Shown here: one piece after another, positions 23,932 through 34,763 of the stretch
Numbering within the stretch: position 1 is the first letter of the stretch
How the letters are laid out: each line of letters starts with the position of its first letter
Origin: Russula earlei
Lineage: Eukaryota > Basidiomycota > Agaricomycetes > Russulales > Russulaceae
Assembly: GCA_025769875.1 (NCBI GenBank)
Contig: JAGFNK010000060.1
Coordinates: forward strand, 101,118-165,117
Direction: 5' to 3'
DNA length: 64,000 nucleotides
Position numbers and translations under genes: made by a program
The notes under the pieces: generated by a model
What the model was told of the DNA's origin: nothing
Database searches by the model: none
The model's input: only the letters and a program-made list of their open reading frames with translations

Positions 23932-25357
23932 ATGGCCGCCATCCTCCCGCTCCGCCTTCCGGACCACCTCCACACATTCCTCATCTCCACCGTCGGCTTC
24001 GCGGCCATACACCACCTCGCCGCGCCCGAATTCGCGCGCTTCATCCTCGGGAAGAAGGCCTGGGACGCGCTCGGGACGCGCGCGCGCGCCGGGTGGTGCG
24101 TTCCCTCTCTTTGTTGTTCATCCATCATCGTTGCGGTTCCATCCGCGGTCGCGGTTTGCGTTTCCGTTGCGCGGACGGGACCGTGCTCTGACGACAAACG
24201 TTGGGTTGGGCGGTGGGTCGACTGTAGGCAGTCGCGTGTTGCATCGCTCGTCCACGCGTTGATCGTCCTCCCTCTTGCCGGGAGCTGTCTCCACCTCCCT
24301 GCGCTCGCGGCTGATCGCGCATTCGGGTGGGACCCGCGCGTCGGCACGCTCTTTGCCGTCACATGCGGGTATGGGTGTGAGCTTTCCACATATGCCGTCG
24401 CTCATACCTTTACGCGTTTTTTCAGATATTTTTTGTGGGATTCGGTCGTATGTCTGGTCCACTATGAAGGGATAGGATTTCTTCTGCATGGTGCGTGAAC
24501 GTCGCTTGTTCCTCGACTTCGGATCAAAATTCAACGTGGGGTACATTCTGAAGGGTGGGTCTGCTTGGTGCTCTTTCTCAACACCTTTGTCAGCTGTCGT
24601 TCAGTTTCATCTTCATTCGAGACCGCTGAGTGTTTCTTGCAGAGACCCTTCATCGCTTATTACGGCGCACGTTTCCTGCTTTGGGAGTTGTGCGTAGCCT
24701 CATCCTACTTTGTTTTGGTGACTGATGAGGTGCTTCCAATCCCAGGAGCACGCCATTCTTGAACATTCATTGGTATAGGGTCCATCCCTCGCCAATCCAC
24801 GTGTCTGATCTTACGCCATGTAGGATGCTAGACAAGACCGGACAAACCGGCAGCACTCTGCAATTCGTCAACGGCTTCATTTTGGTCGGTACGTTCGCCG
24901 GCGCGCGTCTCGTTTATGGCACAATCATGGTACGTACGCCCCTTGTTCAACTATGCGCTCTTGGAATTTCCTTGGTCATCTCATTCTCGGACCCTTCACA
25001 GTCGTACCAGTTTTACCAAACGATCTTCGAGGTGCGGGACGGGCTCTCGAGCGGTATCTTTGTCTCGTACGTTTTCGGAAATGTTGCCCTGAATGGGTTG
25101 AACTTGTACTGGTAAGATCAATTGGACCACGTCGATTTCCCTTTCCGCTCTTTTCGAAGCGTAGGCGCTGATAAAAAAAAATAAACAGGTTCGCGAGGAT
25201 GATCCTCGCTCTTCGAAAACGCTTCAACGCGAAGGATACCAAACCTCACACCGTATCACACCGTACGAAACCGGAGGATACCCGCGGCATGATAAGAGAC
25301 GGGACCAATCGGTCGTTGATGAAACGAAGCGAGGCCAGACGACAACACCAGTCTTGA
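23932..25357 (+). CDS. TLC-domain integral membrane protein (TRAM/LAG1/CLN8 superfamily)
   Basis: TLC proteins are multipass endomembrane proteins involved in lipid sensing or sphingolipid metabolism. Nine exons were reconstructed: 23932-24095, 24228-24368, 24426-24490, 24554-24588, 24643-24689, 24746-24772, 24824-24929, 25002-25111 and 25189-25357, total 287 residues with every phase matching. Hydrophobic segments include LISTVGFAAIHHLAA, SLVHALIVLPLAGSCL, LVLFLNTF, TLQFVNGFILVGTFAGA and IFVSYVFGNVALNGLNLYW. Typical TLC wording: YFLWDSVVCLVHYEGIGFLLHG, RPFIAYYGARFLLWELSTPF and NIHWMLDKTGQTG. The arrangement looks more like TMEM56/FAM57-type proteins than ceramide synthase, since the Lag1 HH motif is not seen. 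Exons of 27 and 35 nt make it easy to mis-predict. Substrate unknown. Confidence 0.85.
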
Positions 25358-28300
25358 AGTCATTGTATTTACATCTGAATAGATACACGCTATACCTATA
25401 CCATTTCTCGGTTTGTCTTTTTTCTTTGGATACAGGATATTTGTATGTAACAATACTAACACTGTACCTTCTCTTATCATTAGAAGTCCACATCGGAGAA
25501 AGTGGGTAGTCTTGTTAGGTTCCTCCCCTGTCGTCTCTAAATACTTCTCGTTGATCTCGATGCACGATTTACTCATTCGGGAAACCCTCCCTAGTTACCG
25601 GACGCTGGCAGCGAGGTAGGCAAGTACTGATAATTATCATCATTAAGTCTGTTTGATCACTTGTACTGTGTGTCCTACGAGTCCGAGTCCTTGATCTGAT
25701 CCCGATCACCTGGAATAAGAGCCTTTTTTTTTACAAGAGAACTGGAAAGACCCTTGATGTATCATACTGTAATGGTGGCACTAGTGTAGTCAAAAAATGT
25801 CATTTGTTGTCATTATCATCAAATACTAGCCAATATTACTGACGATCACTTCGGATTATTTCTGTCGGTGAGCATGCCTTACTGCTCGGTAGCCCTGACG
25901 TCGTTCGTGAAGCGGACGAGGCAGACGCATTGAATGAGGTCCAGAACCTCGCAATGATTCCCTCTCATCGTCTCAGACTGGCATCAGAGGCAGACCCCAT
26001 CAATTCTTCGGCTGAAGCGAAAATGAGCATAGAGGGCAGCCTCGGTGTACCAAAAGTGCCGCGAGAGTATGGGGTAATTCTCGTTTCTCTCAGTGACTTT
26101 GCGGCCTCCACCACGTGGGGACGTCCCGTGTGAGTGTGAGATCGCGGCGCATTCCACTCCGACGAGGACGGAGGAGCGATTTCGCTTTGCAAGTTCAAAG
26201 GATGCCTCAGACATGGCGACAAACCCAGGTTTTCCCCAACAGTCTGTATTTTTTGTAGGCCCACCGGCGACCGCGCGCGGAGCGTCATGGAAGGAGTCGT
26301 CGTTTCTCCCGGCGCTCCGCTCCAACACAAGCACCCTCCTCCTCCGTCGCATCCGCGTCTGGGGGACATCGGAGCGCGCAACCCCTGGAGCCAAGCTACG
26401 ATCCCCGCGTCGGAAAGAGGGAGAGCAGCGCGCTGCACAGCGCTGCATCGTGCCCCCCGTGGGGACTCTGGCCGTCGCTCGTCGTCACGCGGGACGGCAT
26501 GCGCGCCGTGTGGCCGCTATAGATCGGTCGATGGGAGCGCCGCAAGCCGGAAGTCGGGACGCTTGCGATGGGGATGAGACACGGGGGGGGGGATCAGGGT
26601 CACTCAGAGCCAGACGACCCGGGGAGGTTTTATGGTTCTATATGAAGGCCAGGGCCAGCGTGGGCTCTTCGGTGAGGGCGAGCGGGCGCCTGCGATAATA
26701 GTTTTTTGTATGTATCCTACGACGAGTGGGAGAGGATGGAGAGGGTGGACTGGTTGAAGTGCCTTGAGTAGAAATTCCCACATTGCATGAGAGAGGCGGT
26801 GCGGAAGCTGTGGCGGAAGGGGGCGTCGAGGTACGCACAGGTGGTTCTCGAGCGTGCGGCGTGGCATGCTCTGCGCGCTTTGAATCGGAGGGCCGAGAGG
26901 TCTCCCTTAGTTAGGAGTGGGAGGAGGTTGGCTGATCGCGAGACATTGAGCGAGGTCACGCGGAGAGGAAACTCACGGACAGAATCGGAAGCCGGGACAT
27001 AGGGCGTGTGCACAAGACCAGTCTGTCGGATAATAAGTTCGCAGGATGTTGGCGCGGTGGGAGCTGAGGGTACATGATGTCTCACTGCTGTGACAGATCT
27101 GAGGATAGAAAGCGGATGCAAGGCTGGTGGCGCGCGCAATCGCTGAGCGCTGAGCAGCTACAACGGCGGTTGATCATGAAAACCACCAGAGTCAACGGGA
27201 AGGTTCTAGAGTCTGCGATTTGACCTCGAGGCGCTCTAGCGTTGGTGTGGGGGTCTCCCCGGCTAGAACCAAAAGGTCAGATTAGTCGTCGCCATCGCTG
27301 ATGTGCTCAGCACGATCTACGCGCACGCGCATCCCACATCGCGACTACGGGCCCTTTCCACAGCGTACATCGTCTCTGGCACCGAACATGATGCGCGCGG
27401 AAGCTGCCAGGTTGATAGGTAGTAATTGAAGATTACGTTTTGCCGTAAGTTGCGGTGTGCTGTCAAAGGAGCACCAGGACAGACCGTCGGAAAGTCGGCC
27501 AAGTGGCGTGCTGACTTGCGTGGAGCGCATGGCCGTGACCCAGCATCATCCCTCCTCCAAGAACCCTGTACGCTGGCGACCCTTTCCTGTGCCCGTTGTC
27601 CGCGAGGGAGGGTGGGTGCAGCATAACGAGATGCCGCGATGGCCGCCGCGCAGAGGAATGGATGCCCGGGTGTGAAGTAGGAAGATTATGCCGAAAGAGA
27701 CGACTCGGAAGGGGCTCGGTCTGCATCCATCCCATGGGACCGTAGAAGCGTGGCCGTCATGACTCAGATCGTCATGCAACTGAGCAGCGTGGCTGGGACA
27801 CCGATACCGCGTTCATATAGCCCTGAGGGAGACTCGGACGTGGAACCCCTGGAGCAAGTTTTGGGGTGCGCCTTGGTATAAATGACCAGCCCAGCAGCGC
27901 CTGCGTATAATTATACCTTACTGAGCATGGTAGCCCAGGGAGGACAAGGCTCTCCAACAATTTATCGGTGGTCGGTGTTCGAGCCTCTGCGCGAGAAGTG
28001 CGCACAGCCCCTCCCGAAAATTCAGGGACATATTTTGGCAGAGGGCTGTCCCATATGGGTACATAAAGTACGACTTACGACCCCGCTGTGATCCACAACT
28101 TTCGACCAGGGTTGTTCCCCCAGACGACCCTGAATGTGTGAAAGTCCGTTCGGGCGCTCATGACCAGGATCATCACGGTGTATCCTCAGGGTATCGCCGG
28201 CGGCCAACCGTGACAGATCCGGGTTCGTCGAACTGCCAATGCTTCCGTATCTCTCTTGTCTTGGAAATCATGAGAGTTGAACCCGACAGCACACAACGCT

Positions 28301-29114
28301 CGGCAGTTCGCTGATAGTACACCGCCTAGCGAAGCCTCGAGCCATGGCCGTGACCTGTCTGCGCATGCGGGATGGCGGTGCGGGCACAGCGCTGGCGGCC
28401 CCCACGAGCGCACAAACACAGCCGTGGCCGCCACGACCGGCTTCGAGTTGATGGATGGGCGCGCGATGATCCGACTTGCCCGCTCTCTCCTTTCTCTCAT
28501 ACGGCCGAGCACCTTACGCACCCAGAGGTCACCAAGAACAATGTCCCGAGCTTTGATTTTTCAATACCACTGCGATGCGCTGATCATCACCATCATGACG
28601 GGTGGACGACAGGGAATGATAGGGGCAAGTCGAGGCGCGCGCACTCGTTGGGCGCCGATGATAAGGTCAAAGTCGCAGCTATGGTTCCGTGTCGATGTTG
28701 AGGAATCAGATGGATGCGGCGATAGACAGGACGTTCGGTTTGTCAGACGTAAGAATCATTCACGACGTTGATTGCAGTTGCCAACGAAACGAGACCCCCC
28801 GCTTGAATTTTGCTGATTCTAATTCTACTTAAACATTCATCACCGAAACAAGGTGCGCGTTTTTGGCGTGCCACACAGGCTAAAGGCGTCAACATTTTCA
28901 GTCCACCGGGGTACATCAAACTTTCTTTTTTTTAAAATTTTCGTTGTTCCATGAGCCAAAGTCATTCGCATTATGACTGTCACTACATAGCCCAGCTATC
29001 AATAAAATACCACTCGAGAATGCTTGTAGAACAGTCCAGCAATGCCGTAATCGAAACACAAAAGAGACAAATGCGGGGTGAGAAAGGTGTCGCATCTCAC
29101 GTAAAGAAAAGATC
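25358..29114. other. 3.8 kb without a supported gene
   Basis: Several frames of 90-200 codons exist on both strands in the GC-rich part (25930-28780), but they overlap one another antisense, lack family motifs and show no coherent splice structure. The first 500 bp after the TLC gene are AT-rich and probably its 3' region. Confidence 0.45.
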
Positions 29115-29797
29115 CTATAGTAGGAGACCTGCGGTGAAGCCAACAACCGCGAGAATGCCACCCGCCTGCACGCCGAACGCGACGGCGCCGTTTGGTTTCG
29201 CTGATGCCGACGCTGATGCTGATGCTGAGGAAGCATCCGGCGTAGAAGTGGTGGGGCTTGAGCTTCCGGTTGTCGTTGTCGTGGAGCCAGACGTATTGGT
29301 GGACGACGGAGGGGTGCCGTTAGGGGAAGACGCGTTGGCTGCGGCCTGGAATGCTGCAAAGGTCTTGTTCGCGGTCGGGTTGATGGCAAAGACCATGCCT
29401 TGTTCGCAGTGGCTACGACGTAGACGGTAAGCTCAGAGCGAGAAAAATTATGCAAGGAGGGGACATACCCGGTCTGTCTGCAGAAGAACCAGAGGGGGGT
29501 CGTGGCGTTCACCGTGATCGTAAACGAGGGGGCACTAGTCGCATTGGCGGCGACCGGTTGGAAGCCCGAGTCCATACCGTTGGCCATGGGCTGGCAGGGC
29601 GCAGCAAATGTCGATTGTGTCACGGTGTGATTCTTGGGCAGGAAGAGGAACGAGACGGTGTCGCCTACGGCCGCGGTGGGAATCTGATTCGGCGAGAAGA
29701 CAAAACCGTTCGGACCACCGACTGTGACATTGAAGCTGGCAGCGGAAACGGTGGTGGCGAAGGTGGCGAGAACAGCTGAAGCGAGAGCGAAGCGCAT
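29115..29797 (-). CDS. GPI-type extracellular cupredoxin (plastocyanin-like)
   Basis: Secreted blue-copper-like protein of the fungal serine-rich cupredoxin type. Two exons: 29797-29469 and 29412-29115, intron 56 nt, 208 residues. The start was set at MRFALASAVLATFATTVSA, a good signal peptide, rather than 66 bp upstream. The body reads FNVTVGGPNGFVFSPNQI, the His ligand in FLPKNHTVTQS, and after splicing FFCRQTGHCEQGM, which supplies the CX4HX4M copper ligands, so a complete type-1 site is present. The second half is a Ser/Thr/Ala linker (TSGSTTTTTGSSSPTTST) ending in a hydrophobic tail GGILAVVGFTAGLLL, as expected for a GPI anchor signal. Skipping the splice would lose the last His and Met. 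Physiological role in such fungi is unclear. Confidence 0.9.
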
Positions 29798-30504
29798 GTT
29801 GACTATTGTCTTTTGAAGTGTTTTCAGGGGAACGAGGTACAGGCAAGGCCGGATTAGAGTCAAATAAGAGGTAACTTAGAAAGGCTTTGTGAGAACTACG
29901 GGTGATGGGGTTGTCAGAAAAGGAGACACTATGACGAAGAAGAGAAGAACTGACCCTGCTCGGACAACAACTACGAAAGACAGAAGAAATGGCCCAGAGG
30001 GATGAACAGTGAACGTTGGTTGGGGGGGAAAAAGTGGGTTGCGGTAAGGAGGGCATGCTTTATACCAGTCAGGGCGCCGAGAGAGCGGAACATTCATGAA
30101 AGAGGACACGGCCTGTTGGAAGGGGAAGGGAAGGGCGCGTTTCCACAACAACCAGAGGCGCCCATGTTCTTTTGTAAATTCACAGCTCGAGTCAATGATG
30201 GCTCTGCCCAACAATTCAAAAGCGACGTGTCGGTGATTGTGGTTCTTGAAAGATTTTTATGTACTGTACTTTGACGGGCATCGCCTGTGGCCTGTGCTCT
30301 TCTCACGACAGCAGTGCTTGACGGGAACGGGAAAAAAAAAAAAAAATTGTTTCAAGGCACAGGGACGTGCCCATTTTCACGCACGTTGACAAGAGGACAC
30401 AAAACGAGAAGACGGGGCGAGTCTCACGTTGATTTGATTCACATGGCTTGTGTGGGAGCGCTGTGAGCAATGCCATCCGCGTGGCTGACGGCACCCTACC
30501 TTCG

Positions 30505-31142
30505 ATGCAATCCACCATATCCCGGATCATTCGCACTCCACGGCTGCTACTACCTCCCTCCTCCACCCGCACCTTTTCGAGTTCGAGATGCAGGCTCGAG
30601 CAATTTCTTGGGGCCGACGAAGCGGTAAGGCGGCCGCCCGTTCACTCGGCGCTATCTCTCGTTCAATTCAACCGTTGACGCTGGGCGTGCGCACACAAGA
30701 CCTTCGCCAGGGTGACGTCTGCCACGAGGACAAACAACCGCGTTGTGCTCGTTGACTTTTATGCCGAGTACGTCTCTCGGACATGATCGTGGACCTGGAA
30801 CGGAGGATGATTTACAACGTGGTCGGACAGTTGGTGCGGCCATTGCAAGGTGCTCTCGCCCATCCTTGAGAAAATTGCGGACGATGCGGAAATTAAGACA
30901 GGCTCAGGTCGACCCATCGATCTCGTTACCGTTGACACGGACGAGCACGCCGCTCTCGCACAGAACTTCGGGGTGGGTTTCCGTGCTAAACTCACGTCAG
31001 ACGCGCGGGTACTGATACATAAGCCCACGAGCAGGTCCGTGCGCTCCCTACGGTACTGGCATTCCGCGCCGGCGAACCCGTGAAGCAGTTCGTTGGTGCG
31101 TTACCTGAGGATGGGGTACGCAAGTTTCTTGAAGACGTTTAA
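30505..31142 (+). CDS. Mitochondrial-type thioredoxin with CGHC active site
   Basis: Small disulphide reductase, probably mitochondrial. Four exons: 30505-30624, 30700-30767, 30831-30972 and 31035-31142, introns of 75, 63 and 62 nt, 145 residues. The N-terminus MQSTISRIIRTPRLLLPPS is Arg/Ser/Leu-rich without acidic residues, as in a matrix-targeting peptide. The thioredoxin fold follows: VVLVDFYADWCGHCKVLSPI, DLVTVDTDEHAALAQNFGV, the cis-Pro loop RALPTVLAF, and FVGALPEDGVRKFLEDV. The active site reads WCGHCK instead of the usual WCGPCK; the His codon CAT is clear and lies one codon after TGC GGC. CGHC is typical of protein disulphide isomerases, so the redox potential may be higher. The trailing DV and stop match family length. 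Confidence 0.9.
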
Positions 31143-31847
31143 ATAGACCCCGAGAGCGGTGGGAACGTTGCAAATGGACGACTCAACGTCCGCACCGTTT
31201 TATTGTTTTCAGGCCCTCTCCGACCTAAATATATCGAGTGCCTAGTTTTTAAAACTTGACCTTAAAAGGGGATCATTTAAGAATGAAAGGGTGCACGGTT
31301 GATTGTGTGCTAGCATGATCGGAATGCCACGGGAGGCGTTGTTAACGGAGACATGTCGAGACAAAAAGCTTTTGTATTCTAGAATCGGACTCGAGAGATG
31401 AGTGAGGAACGATGCAAGTGGTGCGTTTGAGAGAGGATATCAATCAAGGCAGTGGCCCATGCGGTCGGTGGCAAAAGAGAGGGAGCACGTGTGATCTCTC
31501 TCTCACCCTCATCGTTCTCCTTCTCCTTCTCCTTCTCAAACTCGCTCCCCTCCCTTCCTCTCCATCCAGCCCCAACTTCGACTCTATCTTCTTTTCCCTC
31601 CCTCCCAGTCCGCCTCCTTTTCCTCCCCCCCCTCCTCACGGCGCTTATTCCTCCCGTCGTCTCCTTATTTCCAACTTACCCGATCGTCGTCTGTCCGTCC
31701 GTTTGATCAATCCAGGCGAGTCCAGCGGTATCATCACAACCCCATCACTCAGCTTGTGACATCTCGTTTACAGTGAGATTCGCCTCTTGTCCTCCTCCTC
31801 ATACCATTCCCACGACATCCATCCTCCTTGCTTGAAAAAATTGCATC
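31143..31847. promoter_or_regulatory. Upstream region of the G-gamma gene, pyrimidine-rich leader
   Basis: Contains the thioredoxin 3' end and, from about 31495 to 31640, a strong C/T-rich tract (repeated cttctc) running toward the G-gamma start, typical of fungal promoters and 5' leaders. No ORF here is believed. Confidence 0.45.
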
Positions 31848-32232
31848 ATGTCATCGCGTCCAAAGCAGTCCATGTCAGAATTGAAGCTTCGACGGCTCCT
31901 TGAGCACAACCAACGTTTGCGTGAGGATCTCGGTCGTCCACGTATACGCGTGAGCGAAGCGAGTGCGAGTCTTATACGGTACTGCAAAACAACAACAGAT
32001 CACCTCGTCAGTCCCCTCTCCCTTCTGCGCTGATCCCTACCCGGTTCCTCCTATCCCTCCCATCACTTCGGGCTTTCTGCTTGTGGCCCATTGAGCCTTC
32101 TCCCCCTCTTCCTCTGTCCCTGAACTGATATCATCTTACCTTGTGTAGGTTCCATCTGTATGGGGTCCTGTTGGCAAAAACGAGGACCCGTATGCGCCGC
32201 AGACTGGCGGTGGGTGTTGTTCCCTACAATAG
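31848..32232 (+). CDS. Heterotrimeric G-protein gamma subunit (Ste18-type)
   Basis: Partner of G-beta in pheromone and nutrient signalling at the plasma membrane. Two exons: 31848-32006 and 32149-32232 with a 142 nt intron, 80 residues. The protein begins [20 protein letters not shown], forms one helix ([20 protein letters not shown], then SLIRYC), and ends [17 protein letters not shown] then [10 protein letters not shown] and stop. The last four residues, CSLQ, are a CAAX box for farnesylation, with an adjacent Cys available for palmitoylation, as in fungal gammas. Size fits the family. The first exon alone, read to its next stop, would lack the CAAX box. It is the last host gene before the repeat region. 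Confidence 0.93.
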
Positions 32233-33172
32233 ATGGTCCCGCCCTTTTCGCATCCGTCACCGTCACCCTATCCTATCTCTCCGGAGATGGACCCCGACGA
32301 GCGCACCCGCATATGCTTGCATTCCGGGTTACCACACCATACACAATACATAACAGCAGCACAATGCAACCACCGACCGCCCACGCCACACGCACGTACA
32401 TATTTTCTCTTCCTTTTCACGGTCTCTGTCCACTTGTCTATTTATAGCACCCGGCCTCTTCTTACATTATCGCCTCTCCATTTCCCCTCCTCGGTCTTCG
32501 CAAGTTTTCTTTTTTTTTTTCGCTCTCCTTGTCCGCTTTGGCTCATCCTTGTTCTGACCTTGACTATATTCGTCCTGTTACCTTTTTTTATCCTTGTTTG
32601 TGAGGACAGGGTGCGCTTTTATTCTTTGCTCTTGCCGTCATTGGTCGGGAGTTGCGGCCGTAGGAATTGAAGGTAGCATGCGGCCCACCCAAGTACTTGC
32701 CTTGACATCCTGTATATACTCATTTTCTCTCTACCTGACTGTTCCTGCGTTTGTGAGCAGTGTGGCAAACCACTCTCGTTTACAAAAACAATGTTCTGTT
32801 TTTTTTTTTCCCCTCACTGGTGTGACCAACTTATGTAGATATTATTCTCCACCCGTTGATTACGTAAGCATCAGGCGTGCAGAAGGAATTAGAGTTCAGG
32901 AAGTTCCCGGGAAGTTACACATATATTTCAGACTCAGATGAAATATTTGCAACAAATCAGTTGTCAATGAGCTATTTATTAAGTATCAGACAAAATAATT
33001 ACAAAAAAAACAATAAAATATTTCTATTGTATAGTAGACAGGCCACAAAAGGTAGAGGAGGGAACAGCAGCAGATGAGGCTGCTAATAGTGCTGTCATGG
33101 CTTGGTCTGGTGTGGCTCAGTTCAGCTCAGCAAGAGCTTGGCCAGATTGAGTGAGCCAGACTGAGCCAAGCC
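32233..33172. other. 3' flank of G-gamma and AT-rich transition, no gene seen
   Basis: C/T-rich then AT-rich sequence. From about 33090 to 33180 it holds short inverted words around agccaagccatggcttg, the site into which the MULE-like element inserted. Confidence 0.5.
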
Positions 33173-33181
33173 ATGGCTTGC

Positions 33182-33364
33182 TAGTCTCGGTTCCAGACGT
33201 TTCTATCTTGGACGGGAGAATACGAGGGAGGTTGAATCGGAGTGTGAAAAATAGATGAAACTGTTCGAGATAGAATGTCTGGTGACTTTCGTATGGGTGG
33301 GTGTGGGTAACTGATCATGTGACCTTGTCGTGTACTATCCACATACTTGTATATCAACGTGTAC
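33182..33364 (+). repeat. Left terminal inverted repeat of the MULE-like element
   Basis: About 183 bp. Matches the reverse of 34576-34754 with scattered mismatches, through words such as gatagaatgtctggtgac and gtgggtaactgatcatgtg. Confidence 0.85.
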
Positions 33365-33389
33365 CTGTGCATACAGCCTGCCGCTTGCA

Positions 33390-33780
33390 ATGTCCACTGT
33401 CCCTTCTGACGGTGACACTTCAGATTCTGACCACAAAGCACATGAGGATGCTGCACCTGAACGAGCCCCAAAATCTGACCCGCACATCCGACAAACTGAC
33501 CGATGTCGACAATTTCTGGAGGATACTGGCGACATTTCTGACCGCGTGCTACAGGTTCTAATTCCTGGATGGCTCTAGCAACATTTCTAATTGTGTGCTA
33601 CAGGTTCTTGATCTGATGGATAAGCTACACCTCAATCTTCCTTTGTTTCTTTGGGCAATCAGTAGCTTTGATCCAAGGGCGGGTAGGGACAGGAAGGAAC
33701 CGAGAGCAAGGTCGTGCTCTGGGACACAACGCTTAGATGTGTCGGACCCAAGTGCGAGAGGGGATGTGTGGACGATGTGA
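33390..33780 (+). CDS. Small spliced ORF carried by the MULE-like element
   Basis: Two-exon frame of 113 residues: 33390-33554 and 33604-33780, with a clean 49 nt GT-AG intron. It starts MSTVPSDGDTSDSDHKAHED; the second exon contains LDLMDKLHLNLPLFLWAIS. That Leu-rich wording faintly recalls the N-terminal part of large agaricomycete proteins of the DUF6589 type, which suggests a captured host or transposon fragment; this is only an impression. The intron sits in an imperfect direct duplication (gacatttctgaccgcgtgct and aacatttctaattgtgtgct), so the intron may have arisen by that duplication. It could also be non-coding. Confidence 0.4.
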
Positions 33781-34575
33781 TTCAATTTCCTGAGCTAAAT
33801 CTGTTACATTCGAGATGGTAATTACTTGTTCTTATATACAAAGGTGTCCTGTTCCTCTGACTTCAAGTCCATGAGCGTGGGGTGGTGCGGCGATGACGTA
33901 GGGGCAAGACGCTGTGGGCAGTGAGCCCTCCGGTAAGGCGATGATGACAATGTGTGTGCATCATTCAGGTCTTGTGCGTAGACGCATGGTGGAGGCGAGG
34001 GCGATGCTTGAGAGTTGGTCCCAGAGGGGCGAGAACATAAACACAAGGAAGGGGGGGAAAGCATGAGATGGATAAAGGAGACTAGTGGCGCAGGGGATAG
34101 ATGTAGGCGAGAGAGCGCGAGGCGTTGGGCGGCGAGGTGAGTGACGTTGACGGCGATCGACTTGAGCCGTTGTTGCAGTTCCCGGGCGCGGAGTGGGGAA
34201 CGAAGTGATGACGTCAAGAGGGGAACGTGAGAAGGAGAGAGAAAGATGAAAGAGAGGGAAGGAGGACGTGTGGGCGAGGGACGCGCGGGAGGGGGCCAGT
34301 GCAAGTCATGTGAGTTTCCCGGCCAGCGGGCTCACACACCTTACAGCATGTAACGATTTCACCATGCGAACACATTTCTAACTGCTGGGAGGATGATATG
34401 GAATAAAAGAGAGAGGGGGATATCCTTGAACTGGATATGCTGCACCATATTGCACAGGATGAGGGTAATATTGAATAGAATAGCGGATTGTCGGCTGAGG
34501 CACAGTTTGACGACTGGGACTCAGAGCTGGATACATGGGATGGTCCAAGTCCAACATGATCCTATGAGTAGAAAT

Positions 34576-34754
34576 GTACGCGTCGATATACCACATAGAT
34601 AGTACGCGACAAGGTCACATGATCAGTTACCCACACCCACCCATACGAAAGTCACCAGACGTTCTATCTCGAACAGTTTCATCTATTTTTCGCACTCCAA
34701 TTCAACCTCCCTTGGATTCTCCCGTCTGAGATAGAACGTCTGGAACTGAGACTA
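34576..34754 (-). repeat. Right terminal inverted repeat of the MULE-like element
   Basis: About 179 bp, inverted partner of 33182-33364, ending in ggaactgagacta immediately before the second ATGGCTTGC. Confidence 0.85.
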
Positions 34755-34763
34755 ATGGCTTGC

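Larger units (their letters stand above)
33182..34754. mobile_element. MULE-like DNA element, 1,573 bp, with 9 bp target duplication
   Basis: The ends are inverted copies: left TAGTCTCGGTTCCAGACGTT, right end reversed TAGTCTCAGTTCCAGACGTT. The flanking 9 bp ATGGCTTGC occurs at 33173-33181 and again at 34755-34763. Long terminal inverted repeats with a 9 bp duplication are the signature of Mutator-like elements. There is no transposase-sized frame, so it is non-autonomous. Its interior (about 33830-34360) matches an older CpG-decayed copy dispersed over 36541-43048. It keeps many CG dinucleotides, so it is young compared with that copy. Confidence 0.82.

Noticed and set aside
26093..26698. 201-codon Arg-rich plus frame with overlapping minus frames
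   Set aside because: Overlaps equally long antisense frames, has no family motif and no splice structure.
31412..31759. Ser/Pro/Leu-rich plus frame before the G-gamma gene
   Set aside because: It reads a C/T-rich promoter leader.
33822..34304. 160-codon minus frame inside the MULE-like element
   Set aside because: Low complexity (Ser/Pro/Leu) and not conserved as a frame in the older copy near 36600.
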